A DNA stretch of 64,000 nt, taken from assembly GCA_019648995.1 (NCBI GenBank), contig BLXT01008059.1, forward strand, positions 187,577-251,576, given 5' to 3'. The notes under the pieces are model-generated. The model was given only the letters and a program-made list of their open reading frames with translations, searched no databases and was not told the origin of the DNA. The translations under genes and the position numbers were made by a program. Source of the DNA: Plakobranchus ocellatus (taxonomy: Eukaryota > Mollusca > Gastropoda > Plakobranchidae). Positions 41,901 through 56,900 of this stretch are shown piece after piece; the first letter of the stretch is position 1; the number at the start of each line of letters is the position of its first letter.

Positions 41901-44900
41901 TTTCCCTTCTATTTTCTTGTTCTCCAAGATTAGAAAATGCTGTATTCAAATCTTTTTTGAGAGAGTAATTTTATAGGGATATAAGCATCTTGGCAAGGTG
42001 CCTAAGCTGCTGAGGGATTTAAAAATGGTGTCTCGCACACAAAATTTGACCAAAGTTGAAGCTTTAGAACTGATCCTATGCAATGGGTTGGACATTGAGC
42101 CACTGATGACACAGATACATCAGCTAGTGATGAAGAACAAGCTAGAGCTATGCAAAGCAAACCAAGAACCAGTGAGTTATCAGCCACTCATGACAACAGT
42201 TCCAATGCTACTAAAAATCCAGGCCTAGCCGTTCATCTACTAAATGTAGATTTAGTTCTATCTCGACCACTAGCTTTAGGCTTGACAGAATTCGGCCTTC
42301 TAGTCTTAAAACTCAACTGCAGAAGCAAAAAGCTCTTTTCACACCCAGATCTAGGCCTAGAGCTAAGTAGCAAAGGAAAAAGCCTGAAATAGATTTCTCT
42401 GTGCATCATCTATGCTTAGATCAACATCTTGAATCAAGTGAGGGAGACCAATATGCTGCTACTGCTGCTGTTGCTGCTGATGTTAAGGTTTTAATGATGA
42501 TGGTATGGCAGACTGGGTGCAAAATCTCAGTAATTTTCTCATTAAAACTCGCTTTACAAGTGTCTCTACAATGACTTAGAACTTCATGCTGAGCCCATAG
42601 ATTCTTGTCTCTGTTTCATTACTCCTGATGTTGCAAAACTAATGAAGAGAGACGTTGGCAGATACTTAGCTACTGCTATTCAACAGAATCGCCTGAAAAT
42701 TGAAACTCTTCTCCTCCTCCTCCGCCTTCTTCTTCTTTGGCCACTCTTATAGGGATGCCTAGCAACCTGATGAGATCATATATATAGACAAAGTGCTGTG
42801 TCTATGGCTGGATTCCTCATCTTTCTGTGTTTACATTTAGGACAAGCCAACCAAGTTGAGCTTAATGTTTTACATCTTATCTGAGTCTCAGGCAGGGTAT
42901 GCCTACAACTTTGAGGTGTATTGCAATGCCCCTGAAGTCAGCAACACTCTGACGTATTCAGCAGCCTTGCGTCAACCTGGGACACACCCTTCTGTTGACA
43001 ATTATTATTGTTGTTCTAAGCTGGCTGACAAACTGGTTCATGAGAACATCAATATTGTCGGCACTGTATAGCTGTGTATGGTCTAATCATTTGGAATGCC
43101 TAAAGATCTTGTTGAAGCTTGACTTATTTTTGGCGACATGGATTACAAAAGATGGTTTTCCAGTGGCATCACAAGCTTAACATATTTCTCCTGACCACCA
43201 AGCACAGCATGACGAGGTGGAGGTAAGAGGCAAAGCTGAGAGAAAGATGAAGCCAATGTTAACTGAGTGTCACCTCTCCTCTCCCATCATGAATGGGGAT
43301 GGAAAAATGCAGCATGAATGTATTGTGTGTTACGCAAAGGCTGTAACAAGGACATACTCATTAAGAGCTGAAGTCGGAAACAAACTCAGTATCAATGTGA
43401 ACCTTGTGAGAAAGCCTGGTGCGTCTATCCTTGTTTCATAATTTTATATATTTAAGAGGATTATACAGAGCAATACCCTGAGCATGAACTTGTGACTTTC
43501 TAAATTTTTTTTTTTGTTGAACTTTGGCTATAATAAGATGCATTTTTAAAGTTTAAACTGTGACATTTTTTATATCTTTTCACTTCTCATGGAAATAGTA
43601 ATGTATGTGAGAATGTAAGGATGCTTTTTTTATTAATTTTTCTCTTCTATTCAGCATGAAATACAGATTTGACAGATATCGAATTAAAAATTGAATTAAT
43701 TTGTACTTAAAAGAGAATAAAGCTGAACTTGATGAATCTGCAAAAATTATTATTCGATCTATTTCAGTTAAAAAGTTCAGTTTAACACTTACAGAGTTTC
43801 AAAAATCTTTAAAAATAATGCTACTGCAGGAATCCTGAAGACCAAAATAGCTGCAACTGTGTCAAGTTAATGAGATGAATATCACATAAAAAGAACAGCT
43901 TAATTTTGTGTTTTTCCCTTCAATTATTCCATTGTTCTTTTCAAAAAGATAAATGTTAATATCCCAGCACAGAATCAAAACATCTTCATTCAGCTTTCCT
44001 CACTGCAAAGCTAAATAAAAGTGGTTTCAAATTGTATAAATGACATGCAACTGGTTTGGACTGGCCTCAAGATGTTTTGTCAAACCATTGGCAATAGAGT
44101 TAGGAGAACTAGCTAAAATATTTAGATATGTAATTTTTACAGTGAAGGAAAAAAAGAGTGATCCCGTATTGCAGGAAATAGTTTATGGAGCTAGAGCTTT
44201 TGAGCACTGGAAACATGGTGAAAAATTAATTTGCTCGATATTATATCAAGAAAATTGCCTTACAGGTTTTGAAATCGCAATCTGTTCAGCCTCTGCCAAT
44301 TCCTTGGTACTAAGAAGTTTCCAATCAGCATTTGGTGGGAGGGGTGCTGCAAAAGATAAGACTTGGTATTTCTTAACATTTATTAAACGTTTTATATTTT
44401 TCCATAACAAACATATCAAATCAGTAAAAATTGTTTCTCTTTTTTTAAAAAGTACCTGAGGTACATAAAACATTTCATCTTTCTTGTTGAATACAACTTC
44501 ATACAAAAATAAATCAATTATTTATTGACCATAAGTTCTTTTAGAGCATCAAAATTTATGCTTTATGTTACAAACCAAAAATGAAGTCTTTCATACAATC
44601 AATGAAGAATTTACTTTTTCAAATAAAACACTCATGAAACAATTTTTTTTAAAAATGTGTATTTAATGATTGCATTAAAATGATTGCTTTCTCAAGAGCA
44701 AGCAAACTGCTTTTAGAAGTTCTAAGGTTACATTAAGTTTTATCCAAATAAAACAAAGAAATAAAAGTCACACTCACGGGAAGGATCAGCTAATATCTCA
44801 TCCTGTGTCAATTTCTTAGGAAAGATGCCCGCTGCATTTTTAATACCAATGTCCATATTGTTGTTTGTCTCAAGAAACTCTCTGGAGAGGATACAAAGTT

Positions 44901-47900
44901 CAAATGTTATTGTAAACAATAAAATTTCAGAAGTTTTATAGCTTTTTCTCAAATCTCAACCCTAATTCCTGCTGAGACATTTAACAACAAGTCTTGCCAT
45001 TATTATAGTAATGACAGTTCTTTCAAAAGGCTTGATCAATGTAATATATAGAAGTCTAAGTTTCAGAATCACGGGAAAAAACTCTTTAATATACATTTGT
45101 AAAAAAAGATGTTCTTTCATTTCTATTTACTTTATTAAGTAAAGATAACTGGAAATTATAAAAGCAATACTTATTGGTACTCACGAAGTAAAAAAATAGT
45201 AAATGAACATAAAAGGCTTTCACTGTGATGACTTCATCAGGGTAAATTATTAAATGCATTCTTTTATATTGTTTTTGGTGTTTCCTGAGAGGTGATCTTG
45301 CCTATTTATAACTATTTACTTCATTGAAAGTGAAAAAAAGTATACAAATACCACACTCCCCAAAAACAAATAAATAAGTATAAGATCCTGAAGATGAAAG
45401 ATGGTTGAAGAGAATGAAATTAATATCATAAAAGAATACAACCACCAAATCAAACTTCTTTGAACAAATTGAAACAACACAGGCTATATGTACAAACATT
45501 TTGCCCCTATGCTTTATCATAACAAAAGTGAAAATCACAAATACAATACTAAAGATGCAAGATTGCTGAAAAATCATGACACGAAATATAATGTTTAAAA
45601 ACATTACTGCAAATGAAAAATCTGTTAACTAAAAAGCATTTAAAAGGTGTGAAATGGAGAGGAAAAAAAATTACATATATATATATAAATTTTTTCCATC
45701 TCCATATACACAGACACAGACAATAATCACAAATGCATATGTATATACATATATATGTACAAATACAGGGCAGATTCAAACAGATTTATCCAGATCTATA
45801 TTAATTGAATTGCCAAAGAAGCCAGGTGCAACAGAATGTGAATTACACAGAACAATCAGTCTCATGAGTCACATCACCAAAATACTGCTAAAGATCATAA
45901 TGCTGAGAATAAGGAACAAAATAAAACCAGAAATTGCAGAAGGACAGTGCGGATTTGTAGAAGATAAAGGAACATCAAATGCAATATATATTCTGCGAAC
46001 CTTAATTGAACGCGCCCTAGAAGAACAAAAAGATGTATATCTGTGTTTCATTGATTACACCAAAGCTTTTGACAGAGTACGCCACGATGAGATAATAACG
46101 CAATTGAAAAAACTTAACATTGATGGAAAAGACTTAAGAATAATAAAAACCATGTACTGGGAACAAACAGCAGCGATGAGAATCGAAAACAAAACCAGCA
46201 CATTTCAGGATATAAAACGAGGCGTTAGGCAAGGCTGTGTTCTCAGGAATTAAGGTGGGCGGGCAGAACATAAAAAACTTAAGATATGCTGACGACACAG
46301 TGCTAATAGCTGAAAACAAAGAAGACCNNNNNNNNNNNNNNNNNNNNNNNNNNNNNNNNNNNNNNNNNNNNNNNNNNNNNNNNNNNNNNNNNNNNNNNNN
46401 NNNNNNNNNNNNNNNNNNNNNNNNNNNNNNNNNNNNNNNNNNNNNNNNNNNNNNNNNNNNNNNNNNNNNNNNNNNNNNNNNNNNNNNNNNNNNNNNNNNN
46501 NNNNNNNNNNNNNNNNNNNNNNNNNNNNNNNNNNNNNNNNNNNNNNNNNNNNNNNNNNNNNNNNNNNNNNNNNNNNNNNNNNNNNNNNNNNNNNNNNNNN
46601 NNNNNNNNNNNNNNNNNNNNNNNNNNNNNNNNNNNNNNNNNNNNNNNNNNNNNNNNNNNNNNNNNNNNNNNNNNNNNNNNNNNNNNNNNNNNNNNNNNNN
46701 NNNNNNNNNNNNNNNNNNNNNNNNNNNNNNNNNNNNNNNNNNNNNNNNNNNNNNNNNNNNNNNNNNNNNNNNNNNNNNNNNNNNNNNNNNNNNNNNNNNN
46801 NNNNNNNNNNNNNNNNNNNNNNNNNNNNNNNNNNNNNNNNNNNNNNNNNNNNNNNNNNNNNNNNNNNNNNNNNNNNNNNNNNNNNNNNNNNNNNNNNNNN
46901 NNNNNNNNNNNNNNNNNNNNNNNNNNNNNNNNNNNNNNNNNNNNNNNNNNNNGGCCACCGTCAAAGATAGGGATTTGTGGAGGGACATGATCGCCAACAC
47001 TTATAAGCAAGGCACTTGATGATGATGATGTACAAATACATAACACATGTACTTATATATACCCCTATATCTATATATATATACATAAGTATACAAATTA
47101 TACTAACTATATTAAGTGAATTGCCTCAGTAATGATGCATATGTACATTAATACAATGTAAATATGGGCATACATTAATTAAACATAAATATGTATATAT
47201 CAAAGTGCACACATACACACAAAAAAAATAACAGACCTTAAAAATAATTATGATAACAATTCAAATATTGGTACAGATAATAGTTTATAATTAAGAATAG
47301 AGGTTTGATTTCTGTAAGCTCATATGAACATGATATCTTCTTTTATCTCAAATCAATAATGTCTCCCTTTTTCTCTCACTCCCACTCTCTATATTAAGAC
47401 ATGCATGCACACACACACACACACACACATGACTTTCTATGTTCAAAAAGGTTTGAGTTGGCAGTTGTACTCTTTTACTATATCTACTTTATTACTGATG
47501 AATACAAATCGAATTTTTTTTTTTTTTGTGTCCTTTTCTGCATTCAGTGTAACAGATTTACTTTTTCTGTTGCTTGGCCAGCCTCCTTTCTCTCAGCTTA
47601 TGTAGTTGCTGCACATAGCCTGAGCGATGTCTCATCTTTGTCTCTATGTCTACATCATCATAAGCGTAATCAGGATCAATATAGTTGTACCGCTCAGTGC
47701 GAGTAAACATGGTTCTACAGAGAATGCAAGTGAGAACAAGCAATGAGTTTTTTTAATAAATTAAAGAGCACAGAATTTCTAGAGTTGTAGATACAATAAA
47801 CAAAGACAAAGCAATACAAAATAGATTTTGAGAATGTTTACGTGAAGAAACCAACAATTTTATGACTGGGAACTTTCTATAACAGACTTTTAAGAAAGCA

Positions 47901-50900
47901 AAACGAGTGATTAATACCTGTTTTTTGTTTTTGCAGTCTTCATTAGGCACAAAAATTAACTTACTGAAATCTATCTTTGCGATCAAAAGGCCTGATGCTT
48001 TTTGCACGGTCATTGGGAAAAGCCACTTTGGTGGATCCTGCACTGTCTAACTGACCATCATTTTGGCCTCCTGCACAGCTGGTGTAGTCTGCAGATTTTG
48101 ATCCACCTCGGTTTAGACGATGGAGTTTGACTTTGGTTGAGCCTGCAACTGCATTTCGAAGCTGGTCCTCACAAAGGTCATCAAATGTTGTTTCTACATA
48201 CATACCAACTTCATTGCTGATTAATGGAGTTAGACCTGCATGGGGGAAAAGTTTCTCTTTTATTTTTTATTTCTTTAATATGGCTTTGAAATGATGTACA
48301 TTTTATGTAACTACAATTAAAGTAAATATAAAATAGTAAAAGTAGATATAAAATATACTTTCACTGCCTCAAACCTTATGATAGAAATGCATCATCATAT
48401 GCTTTGATGTACAAAAACAGATGCTTTTATAATTATTTCTCTGGGAGAATGTCTCATTCTCTATGACACTACAGAAATGCTTCATTAGTTTCCTTATAAA
48501 GAACCACCAATTTTGATCAACTTAATATTATTTGAAACAGTTTCAGTGCTTTTTAGGATTTTCTTTTTACTGCTCAATCATGTGGGATCCTAACTATTTT
48601 ATGTATGTTGCATATAATCAAATAAATTGTATAAGTTTTAAAAAGGCCTACAGGACATCAAACAACTTAAGGCATCATATCATTGAATAATGAGTTATAT
48701 CATAAATTCATTCTTTGAAAGCTTCTAAGGCATATGGTATTTGAACCTTTAAAATTTTTCAATTTAATTTAAGTTTTTCTATTGTTACTATTTTGGCTGA
48801 TTGGATATATTATCTACAGCAAACTTAAAATAGAAGCAGCCTTCATTGATCAGGATGCCAACCTTTTAATTTCTAGGGTTATGATAGAAGAAAATTGCGA
48901 TATACCTTTGTTGAATTTTGGCTTGGGCACAATAGTAATAGGATGACTTTTGCCCACTAGCTTAATGGGCAAAGTAAAGATAACTTGAGCATGCGCCATT
49001 GTTGGATTACGCCTGTCTGCCACCTGGCCCAGCACATCCAGTAACTGCTCTGGCTTGAAGGAACCTGGATGAGCACAACAAGATTAAAAACAGGAGCAAA
49101 GGATGGAAGAGGAAAAGAAATATCATAATATTAAGAGAAATATACAGATTAGCTCTCAATTCAAGAAAAATAATCAATGACCATCAATAAAAGAATATTT
49201 GGTGTTGACAATCAAAACTGCCTTCATTTAGCTAACTGACTGTGAGTCAAGTTTCACTCTTAGCAAAAACAGTTACATATAATAACCAGAATGTTTTGCT
49301 GTTTGGTTTAAATCCAAATCATTTTCAAAAAGACTTTTGTTTTGATGATTAATCAAGATCTTACATCATAATTTTGTTTGATTTTTATTTCTACAACATA
49401 AATTTAAAAAATAAGGGAAATAAACAAAAAGGAGAAAACATATCAAGATTTTTACCTGCTTGCTTGGGAGCAAATGAAAATATAACATCCTGAGTTTGTC
49501 CTGGCAAGATTTTTCCATTAGGAGGGTGTGCTGTGAAATGTGCAATGCGTCTGAACTCAAACAATGCAGGTAGAATGTTGGACTGATTCCTAATGGTGCA
49601 CAGGATATCTGCATGTTCACCAACAGGGCATTCACCAAAGTCAAACTTAGCTGAAGGTGAAATGTTCAGTAGAACAGGCAAGGCAGTTCCTGTTAGGGCA
49701 ACCTCAGCATAGGCCCCTTGTGAGAACAATGGGAATGGAGGTAGAAAATGTTTTTATCCATATATAAAGGTTATGAGATTGTTTTTTTTGTCTGTACCAT
49801 ACAGACTGTCAACTTCTAAGTGATTTCAGGCTATTTTATCCTTCTCAGGCCTGATATTGGTGGCAGGCTCAAACCTGCAAAAAACCTGTATATTTCAGGG
49901 CAAAGTAACTTACTAGTGCAACACCAATGTTGACTCAATAAAGACTTTTCCTGAACAGTCTACAGGATAGCATTTTTTCTGTAGTTGACGGGTCCAGTAT
50001 CTCTTCTAGGATGGACATGGTGATCTTCTACCCCCTATGCTTTCCTGTTAGAGCCCTGAGAGCAATCTTATATAATATTATTATATTATTATCTTTTGTC
50101 TTCCAGCATAAACTTATTTTTTCGTTTTTCAGCAAGACAGTTTTTTTACAAAATGTATTGTGAATCTGCGCACTTTCATTATCAGTTTTCAGCCATGATG
50201 GCAAAAAGGCTGAAACGCTAGAAAAGTTCAGATACTGCAACATGTCCTGTTGAAAGTGAATCAGAATATTATGTTAAGATGTAGCCAAAAAAGACGATCT
50301 AGGCTTAAATCAAGTGAGAGATCCTCACCGAGTACTATTACGCAATGCCTTATTCAGTCCAAAAAAAAACAATTTTAAATGATCATTGAAATTCAATTTC
50401 AACGTAAGTGCTTTATTCTTTTTATGTTTAAAGTAACTTTTTTTGTTGCATATGCATGTACATTCAATAGGAATATATCAATTAGAACTGAAACTGAATT
50501 TTCTGATAACATCCAAAATGCTCAGTCTCATTTGTTTGTAAAAATTCTTAAGACCCAGTCTTTTGAGTTAACAGGCAATGAGAAGAGAGAAAAAAAGAAA
50601 AATATGTTTTGCCATCAGGATGCAAAACCGTCATTTCTAAAATAAATTCAAAACACTAATGAATGAATAGACTGGGCTCACCTTCTACATTGCTCTTGCT
50701 AGTAAGCATTGAATCCTGTTCCTCTTGGATGAAGCCATTGCTGGAGCCAATAATCTGCAGCCTCATGAAAAGAGCAAAGTCTTTTCTGGGTGGAGGACAC
50801 ACCTGGCTTTTCCAGCCCTGCTGACTCGCATACCACCTAAGCAAATTAGCATGCAATGGTGGTAATAGAAGACAAATTTTACTTGTTTTTATGCAATTAC

Positions 50901-53900
50901 CAATTGTTTGAAAAATATTTTTGGAAATGCCAGTGCAAAAGTATATAAATTCATTTAAATGACATTTAAAAGATTTACTGAACAAAAAAAAAAGGTTGTT
51001 CTTATTTTGTGTGCCAAAGATTGACTTTTTGCTTTAAATACTTTTTAAAATGCCAAGCTATTTCTGGTTACATGATTAAGAGAGATACGCTGCTACAGTG
51101 AAAGGTTTCAAAAATTAGATATGACTATAAGTTCTCTTTGATACTTTTATATTAACAATTAATTATATAGTGTAGAACAAAGACAAAAATTTTCAGTATA
51201 AAATTATATTGTTCACTCCTACATACACTCAATTAACATTTACCTGGGGCTGAATCTAAAGAAAATGGGAATCTTTTGATAAGGTTTAAGGATCCCTTGA
51301 TTAGGGATTGCTGTGATTAGAGATGTGATCTCATTAGTGTGCCCTCGCTTGCTCTTGTCCTCCCCTTCCTCAGCCAAAGCAGCAGTTGTTGTTTGAGTTA
51401 AATCAACGCCCTGTGAACATTGCAGATAAATTATTGTGGATTGTTATGAATGTGTATGATTTTACAGCTAAAGCAAATGAAATAAACACGTGAAGCATTT
51501 TGTTTCTCAAAAAGCATTAAATATGCAAGCTTGATATTTTGGTTTTTTGGTTTCGTTTTGCATATATGTATGTATATGTCAATCAAAAAATTATTTGTAA
51601 AATTACTTCCAATTGTTGTATCAGAAGTGCAAAATCTATGACAGATACTGCATTTTATTTGGCTAAAGCAACAATCTCAAAGAGAAAGATGATCGCATGA
51701 AATCTATAAATCTTTATGGAAACAGACAAAGTATTTGTTCATAATGCTGAAGTTACCAATAGAGGGGGATGAATGAAACTTTTCTATTGATATCCCTTAC
51801 ATCCCTTCTAACTGAATCTAAATTCTCGTAGTTAACTTTGTATATAAAAAAAAAACCTTACTCTAGTCTTTCTGTCTTAACCAAGATATCAATTGTCCTG
51901 AGTTCACTCCCATTGAATTGAATATTGCAATGAACATTTGGGAAGAAAAGATGTCTGAATAATTTTTTTCTCTCCCGTTGCTTTTGAAAAACATTAATCA
52001 ATTATTTCTTGGAATAAATTTAGCATAGATGGATGCAGTTTTCACCAAGGTTTAAAACATTCTCAAAAAAAAAAGTGTACAATAATTCAGTAATATCAAA
52101 TATTATATAAAAATTAAAATCCTAACTGATGATTCACTTGGACTAATTTAGAGAGAACTCAGTCATATTTCACAAGACAAATAAGGGGCATTGGTGGCTC
52201 AGTGACTAGTGAGTCTGCCTTGAGATCTGCAGGGACCCATATGTCACAGCCCCTCCACCAGCATTCTGGCCTGAAGGAGGGCCTGAAAGCCTGAGATCAT
52301 CTTGTTATGGGCTGACTATTTACAAAAACCAAACCAAACCTAAATGAATGTATTTTATGATAAGTGCATGACAAAGACCTTTTTTAATATAATCTTTCAC
52401 ACAAATGATTTTATTGAAAAAAAATGTTTGTCTTTTTTTTCCTTCTAGGCAAATTAGAATGAAATGCATTGTAAATATTGCTTGAAGTGAAAACTATTAG
52501 ATAAATTCTATATGGTAGTTTCTTTTCAATTCTCAAGAGAATTGGGAGGGGGAGGAGAAGGGGGAGGAGGAAAGATAATGATATTCTTTGGGGCTTTGTC
52601 TTCTGTTTTTTCTCACCAATTCTTGAGCTACAGCATCCTCATCAACAACAGCTACAAAGTTGACAGGCTCTGGGCCATTGTTAAACAATACAGCACATTC
52701 AGTCTGATCAGTGCCATAGTAAGTATTGCCAAACCGCACACACTCCACTTTAGAATTGTCTCTTGTGACAGACAGAAGCTCCAGTGCACGATCAGTAACA
52801 AAGCCTCTAATATGCAGCTTGGTTACATCATGGCCTTCTAGATGCACTCTGGAATGAATAGTATAATTGTTTTGTTGCTTTTTTTAATCATCAGAGTCTT
52901 TATATTTACCTTTCATCAAATTGCATATTTTGTCATCATCTCTTAATTCTTTGCTAATAGGTTGTAAAACAATATGAGCAAAACAGAAAAAAGACAAGAT
53001 AAAAAAAAGTGATGTGAAGCTTAATTTAACTTTTGATATGCCTTACCTTAACATTTTCTTTGCCTTGAAAAAATATTTTGATTTTGTCATAAATTTTTAA
53101 TCCATCGTTACGTTCATTTAAAACCAATCCATAGTGAATACAAAACTTCATATTACTCACTCAGCATGCTCTACGAACTTTCCTGAAATTCGTGTTACAT
53201 ACTCCACCTTTAAAAAATAAGAAGCAAAAGCAAAAGAATACAACAATAAATAGACTAAATTGGTTGAAATGAATAAACAAGTATTCAAGAGAGAGATCAA
53301 ATTCATACCAGTTTTATTGAGAAAATTCAACCATAATAAAAAAAATTGTAGCTTTCAAAAGTAAATTTTCTTTTTAAAGTTGGGCTGAGTTTGCAATTTA
53401 TAAGAGCCTCTATAATAAAGGTGCCAAACAAAAACAAAAAATGGAAGGTCTAAGTTAGAAAAAAAAGCTTTGATTTATCTTGGCAAAACCTCTAGAAAAT
53501 CCCTTAATACATCAACAAAGAATGTACTTTATGCATCAACACTGAATGTAAAAGCAATACAAGACTGACATTTCACTGTTTCTGAAAAGAATGACAAAAT
53601 ACAAAAATTACTTTCGGTCATCTTTTGTAAAACTGTTTGTTTCAACTTATGAGTCATTAGAATTATTTTCAAGACATACATATTTAAAGTAATTTATGTC
53701 TACTTTCATTTTTTTTTTTTAATTACCTTGATTTTCTGCTCACTATGAGGTGGCACCACACCACTGCTAGGTATGATAGCAATAGGCTTGAGGCCTGTAT
53801 ATTTGATCTTGAAGTCTCCACTCTTGCTACCTGTGTTAGTCAGTGTTATCTCTTTGGCAACCACTTTACTGTTAGCCACCACTGTGCCAAAGTCCACCTC

Positions 53901-56900
53901 ATCATCAAAGTCCATGATTGGCTGGCATGGGTATCTGACAAGCAGTATTTATAGAATGGAAGAAAATCTCAAGATATGTTCTGACTAAGAGTTAAAAAGA
54001 AAGAGATAGAAGGGATAACATTGGGCTTTGTATGTCAATAAAGTTCCTTCATTCTCAATATCTCTATATTACATTGTATTGTATTTGAATCAGTAGGTCA
54101 TGAGGTAAATTTTAAAACTGAAATCCCATTTTCATCACATGAGAGATTAAGTTTGGGACTGTAAGACAGAGCAGAAAAATATGCCATTGTGTAGCTAAGA
54201 ATTTTCAAGCCGTCTCGGATCACTGAGAATTAATTATTTTACAAAATCCTTTTTTCAATATATGGTTAGACTAGTAAGATTGAACTTGAGACTGTTGGTT
54301 AAAGGGCCGCAATACACTATTATGCCACCTAGCACTCCATCAAAGAGAGTAAATCATTTTTCAATTGCATTCCCTTAAAATTGAAAATATGAAGTACAAA
54401 TAAAATAACCTGATTGAATATATATATATATATTAACACTTATATTACGTTACCAGCATCTACGAGCAAAAAGCACAGATACAACAATTTCCTTTTCTGT
54501 CTCATTATTAAGTTTTTACTATTCTATTTAGCTCATAAATTGCACTGCTCAAATTGTTTGTGCACATTACAGAAAACATCATCTATGACAAATAAAAAAA
54601 ATACTTTTAACATTTAAGCACAAAACTATTTGCATCAAGCTTTAACTATTGAATTTATTGCAACAATGAAAGCCTACTGAGCAACATCTGGTTACAAATT
54701 GTCAACACTCCCAACATTTCTGAATAAAAAAGATGTTTCTGACAAATCACTAAAGTCAAATACAAAAGAAAACCTAGGCAACCTGAAATCTATAGCCTAA
54801 GGCCAAGAGAACTGCAGAAATCTTATTGCAAGGCTAAGAGAACTATTGGGACATCTTCTTGGATCACTATAATGTGGGAGGTGTTAAGCATAAAGTTAGT
54901 CAAGTAATCAAATCCATACTTTGCTTCTTTGTTGAAAAGACATTTCAATCTCATCATATTTATAAATGCTTGAATTTTAAAGAAAGGGGAAAAGATGATA
55001 ATATCTATATATTGCAGGATTTATACATTAATATGTCAAATACAAACAGCAGTTGCGTGAATTCTAGTAGAAAACATAACTTAGGGTTTTAGAATTAACT
55101 GTGAAAATAAATAAAAGGAAAGAAAAGGAAAGAAAAAATGTTGTGATACTTCATCTACGACATTGTCATAATACTTACGCATATATTGGCACTTCGATGA
55201 CATTTCCATCCACAGTTAGCACAAGCCTGTCTTTCTCTTCCTTTTCTTGCAAGGGGCTGTACACAACTACAGCATTAACTGCCAAACCAGGGGCAACAGG
55301 CTCTTCAGGATTCTTTACTTTTAATGAGAAGTTCTGGCAAAAAATAGTGCATTTGCGGGTTAAAAAAGAATGAAACCAAGATAACAAAACATTTCTATTT
55401 TATCTTTGAGTAAATTTGAGTTGCAGCCTGCTGAAATCAAATTTCCATCACTTTGGTTAACAGATATTTGAGACTATAAGAGTATATATAATGTAGCTTA
55501 TAAAGCAATCCAACGGTTTGATTTCTGAACACAAACGTAATTATTATATCAGCATTTTTTCTCCTTCACAATTAATTATAAATGTAGTTTGGTCAAATAA
55601 TTTGGGGAGATTAGATTGGAAGGTAAAAGGGTAAAAGTAAAGCAAGAAAAAGTACTTAAACACCTGTTATCTAGATAGATATATGATTAGAATTTTTCTC
55701 TCTACTGCTATTCAAAAACTATATTTAATATTTTTTTATGATCAAAACTAATGACATCAAGCAAAAATTCTCTTTTATATTTTTTCATAGGAGTAATTTC
55801 ATTTCAGAAATGGATATTGCTCATCAATGAAAATGATGAAGGGAGGCATGGGAAAATAAAAAGATCAAAATCTACAAGCAGTAATAGAGGGGGGGAAAAA
55901 GCACAAGCAGAGAGTCAAAGAGAAAAGCAAACTCATTTTGACAAGATAGGCTGCAAACATTTTCAATATAATATAAACTGCAAACAAGTAATGATTATCA
56001 CTGGTGCGGTATTAGAAGTATACTGATGAAGCAGCAGTAGACAGCGCATCAATGAAATATATTGAAAACAGTGTAAATATAAAATTTCATCTCTATGTAT
56101 ATCTTAATCAGTTTTCATATGCATTTCTTTTAAAACTTTAGACAGAAACGCTTATAATAGATTTCTCATTTATATTTTACAAAAAGTCTGTTAACTTCTT
56201 CAAAGATGCTCTATGTTGCAAACTTAACAAGAACTTATCATAAAGAAAATTAAAGCATCCATTTTTACCTGTGTAAATAGACTTTCATCTATGAAAGAAG
56301 ATTTTCAAAGGAGCACAAAACGGTACCTATTTTTATAAAATAAGTGTTCAAGAGAACAGTTTTTTGATGAGGAGCAATAAATTATAACAAAGAGAGAATC
56401 AGTCAAGTATGAACTGTACAAAAAAAATACCGTAGTGCTATGACTACACATCATAAGCAAGACACTATGAATATCATTACAAGCTTTTCTGGGATATCTA
56501 AAAGTGTAGATTTTGATACACACGGTAAATTTTTATGACTCTTATTTAACAATATGCTTGAAAATATATTGAGCTCTAGATCAAATTTTAAATTCCTTTA
56601 AAACAAAAACAAAATATCTAAAGAACAGGTTTTAAAAAGTGAAAAAGCAGAATTAAGGAAAATGTAACATATCCTGCCTATATAGTTATGCTCTAGGCCT
56701 ACCTGATGCACCACTCAAAGTAAGTCTTTTGAAATTTTTACCAAGATGGCAATGTCAATTTTGATATGTGTAAAATTTGGGCTAGTATCCAGAAAAAAAT
56801 GCACATGGATTATGATATTTATATTTTTTTTATAAGTTTATGACATTGTATCGAACTGGATAACTAAAAATGCATTTCATTGAAGTGATAAAATATTTCC

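Noticed and set aside
44040-44459. 139-codon plus-strand frame
   Set aside because: Overlaps CFAP47 exon 13 on the opposite strand and is best explained as its antisense shadow plus intron.
45200-45245. gatgacttcatcaggg-like motifs here and near 50200, 60610 and 61970, reminiscent of ends of some retroelements
   Set aside because: Short and scattered without a coding block or paired repeat; cannot be separated from chance.
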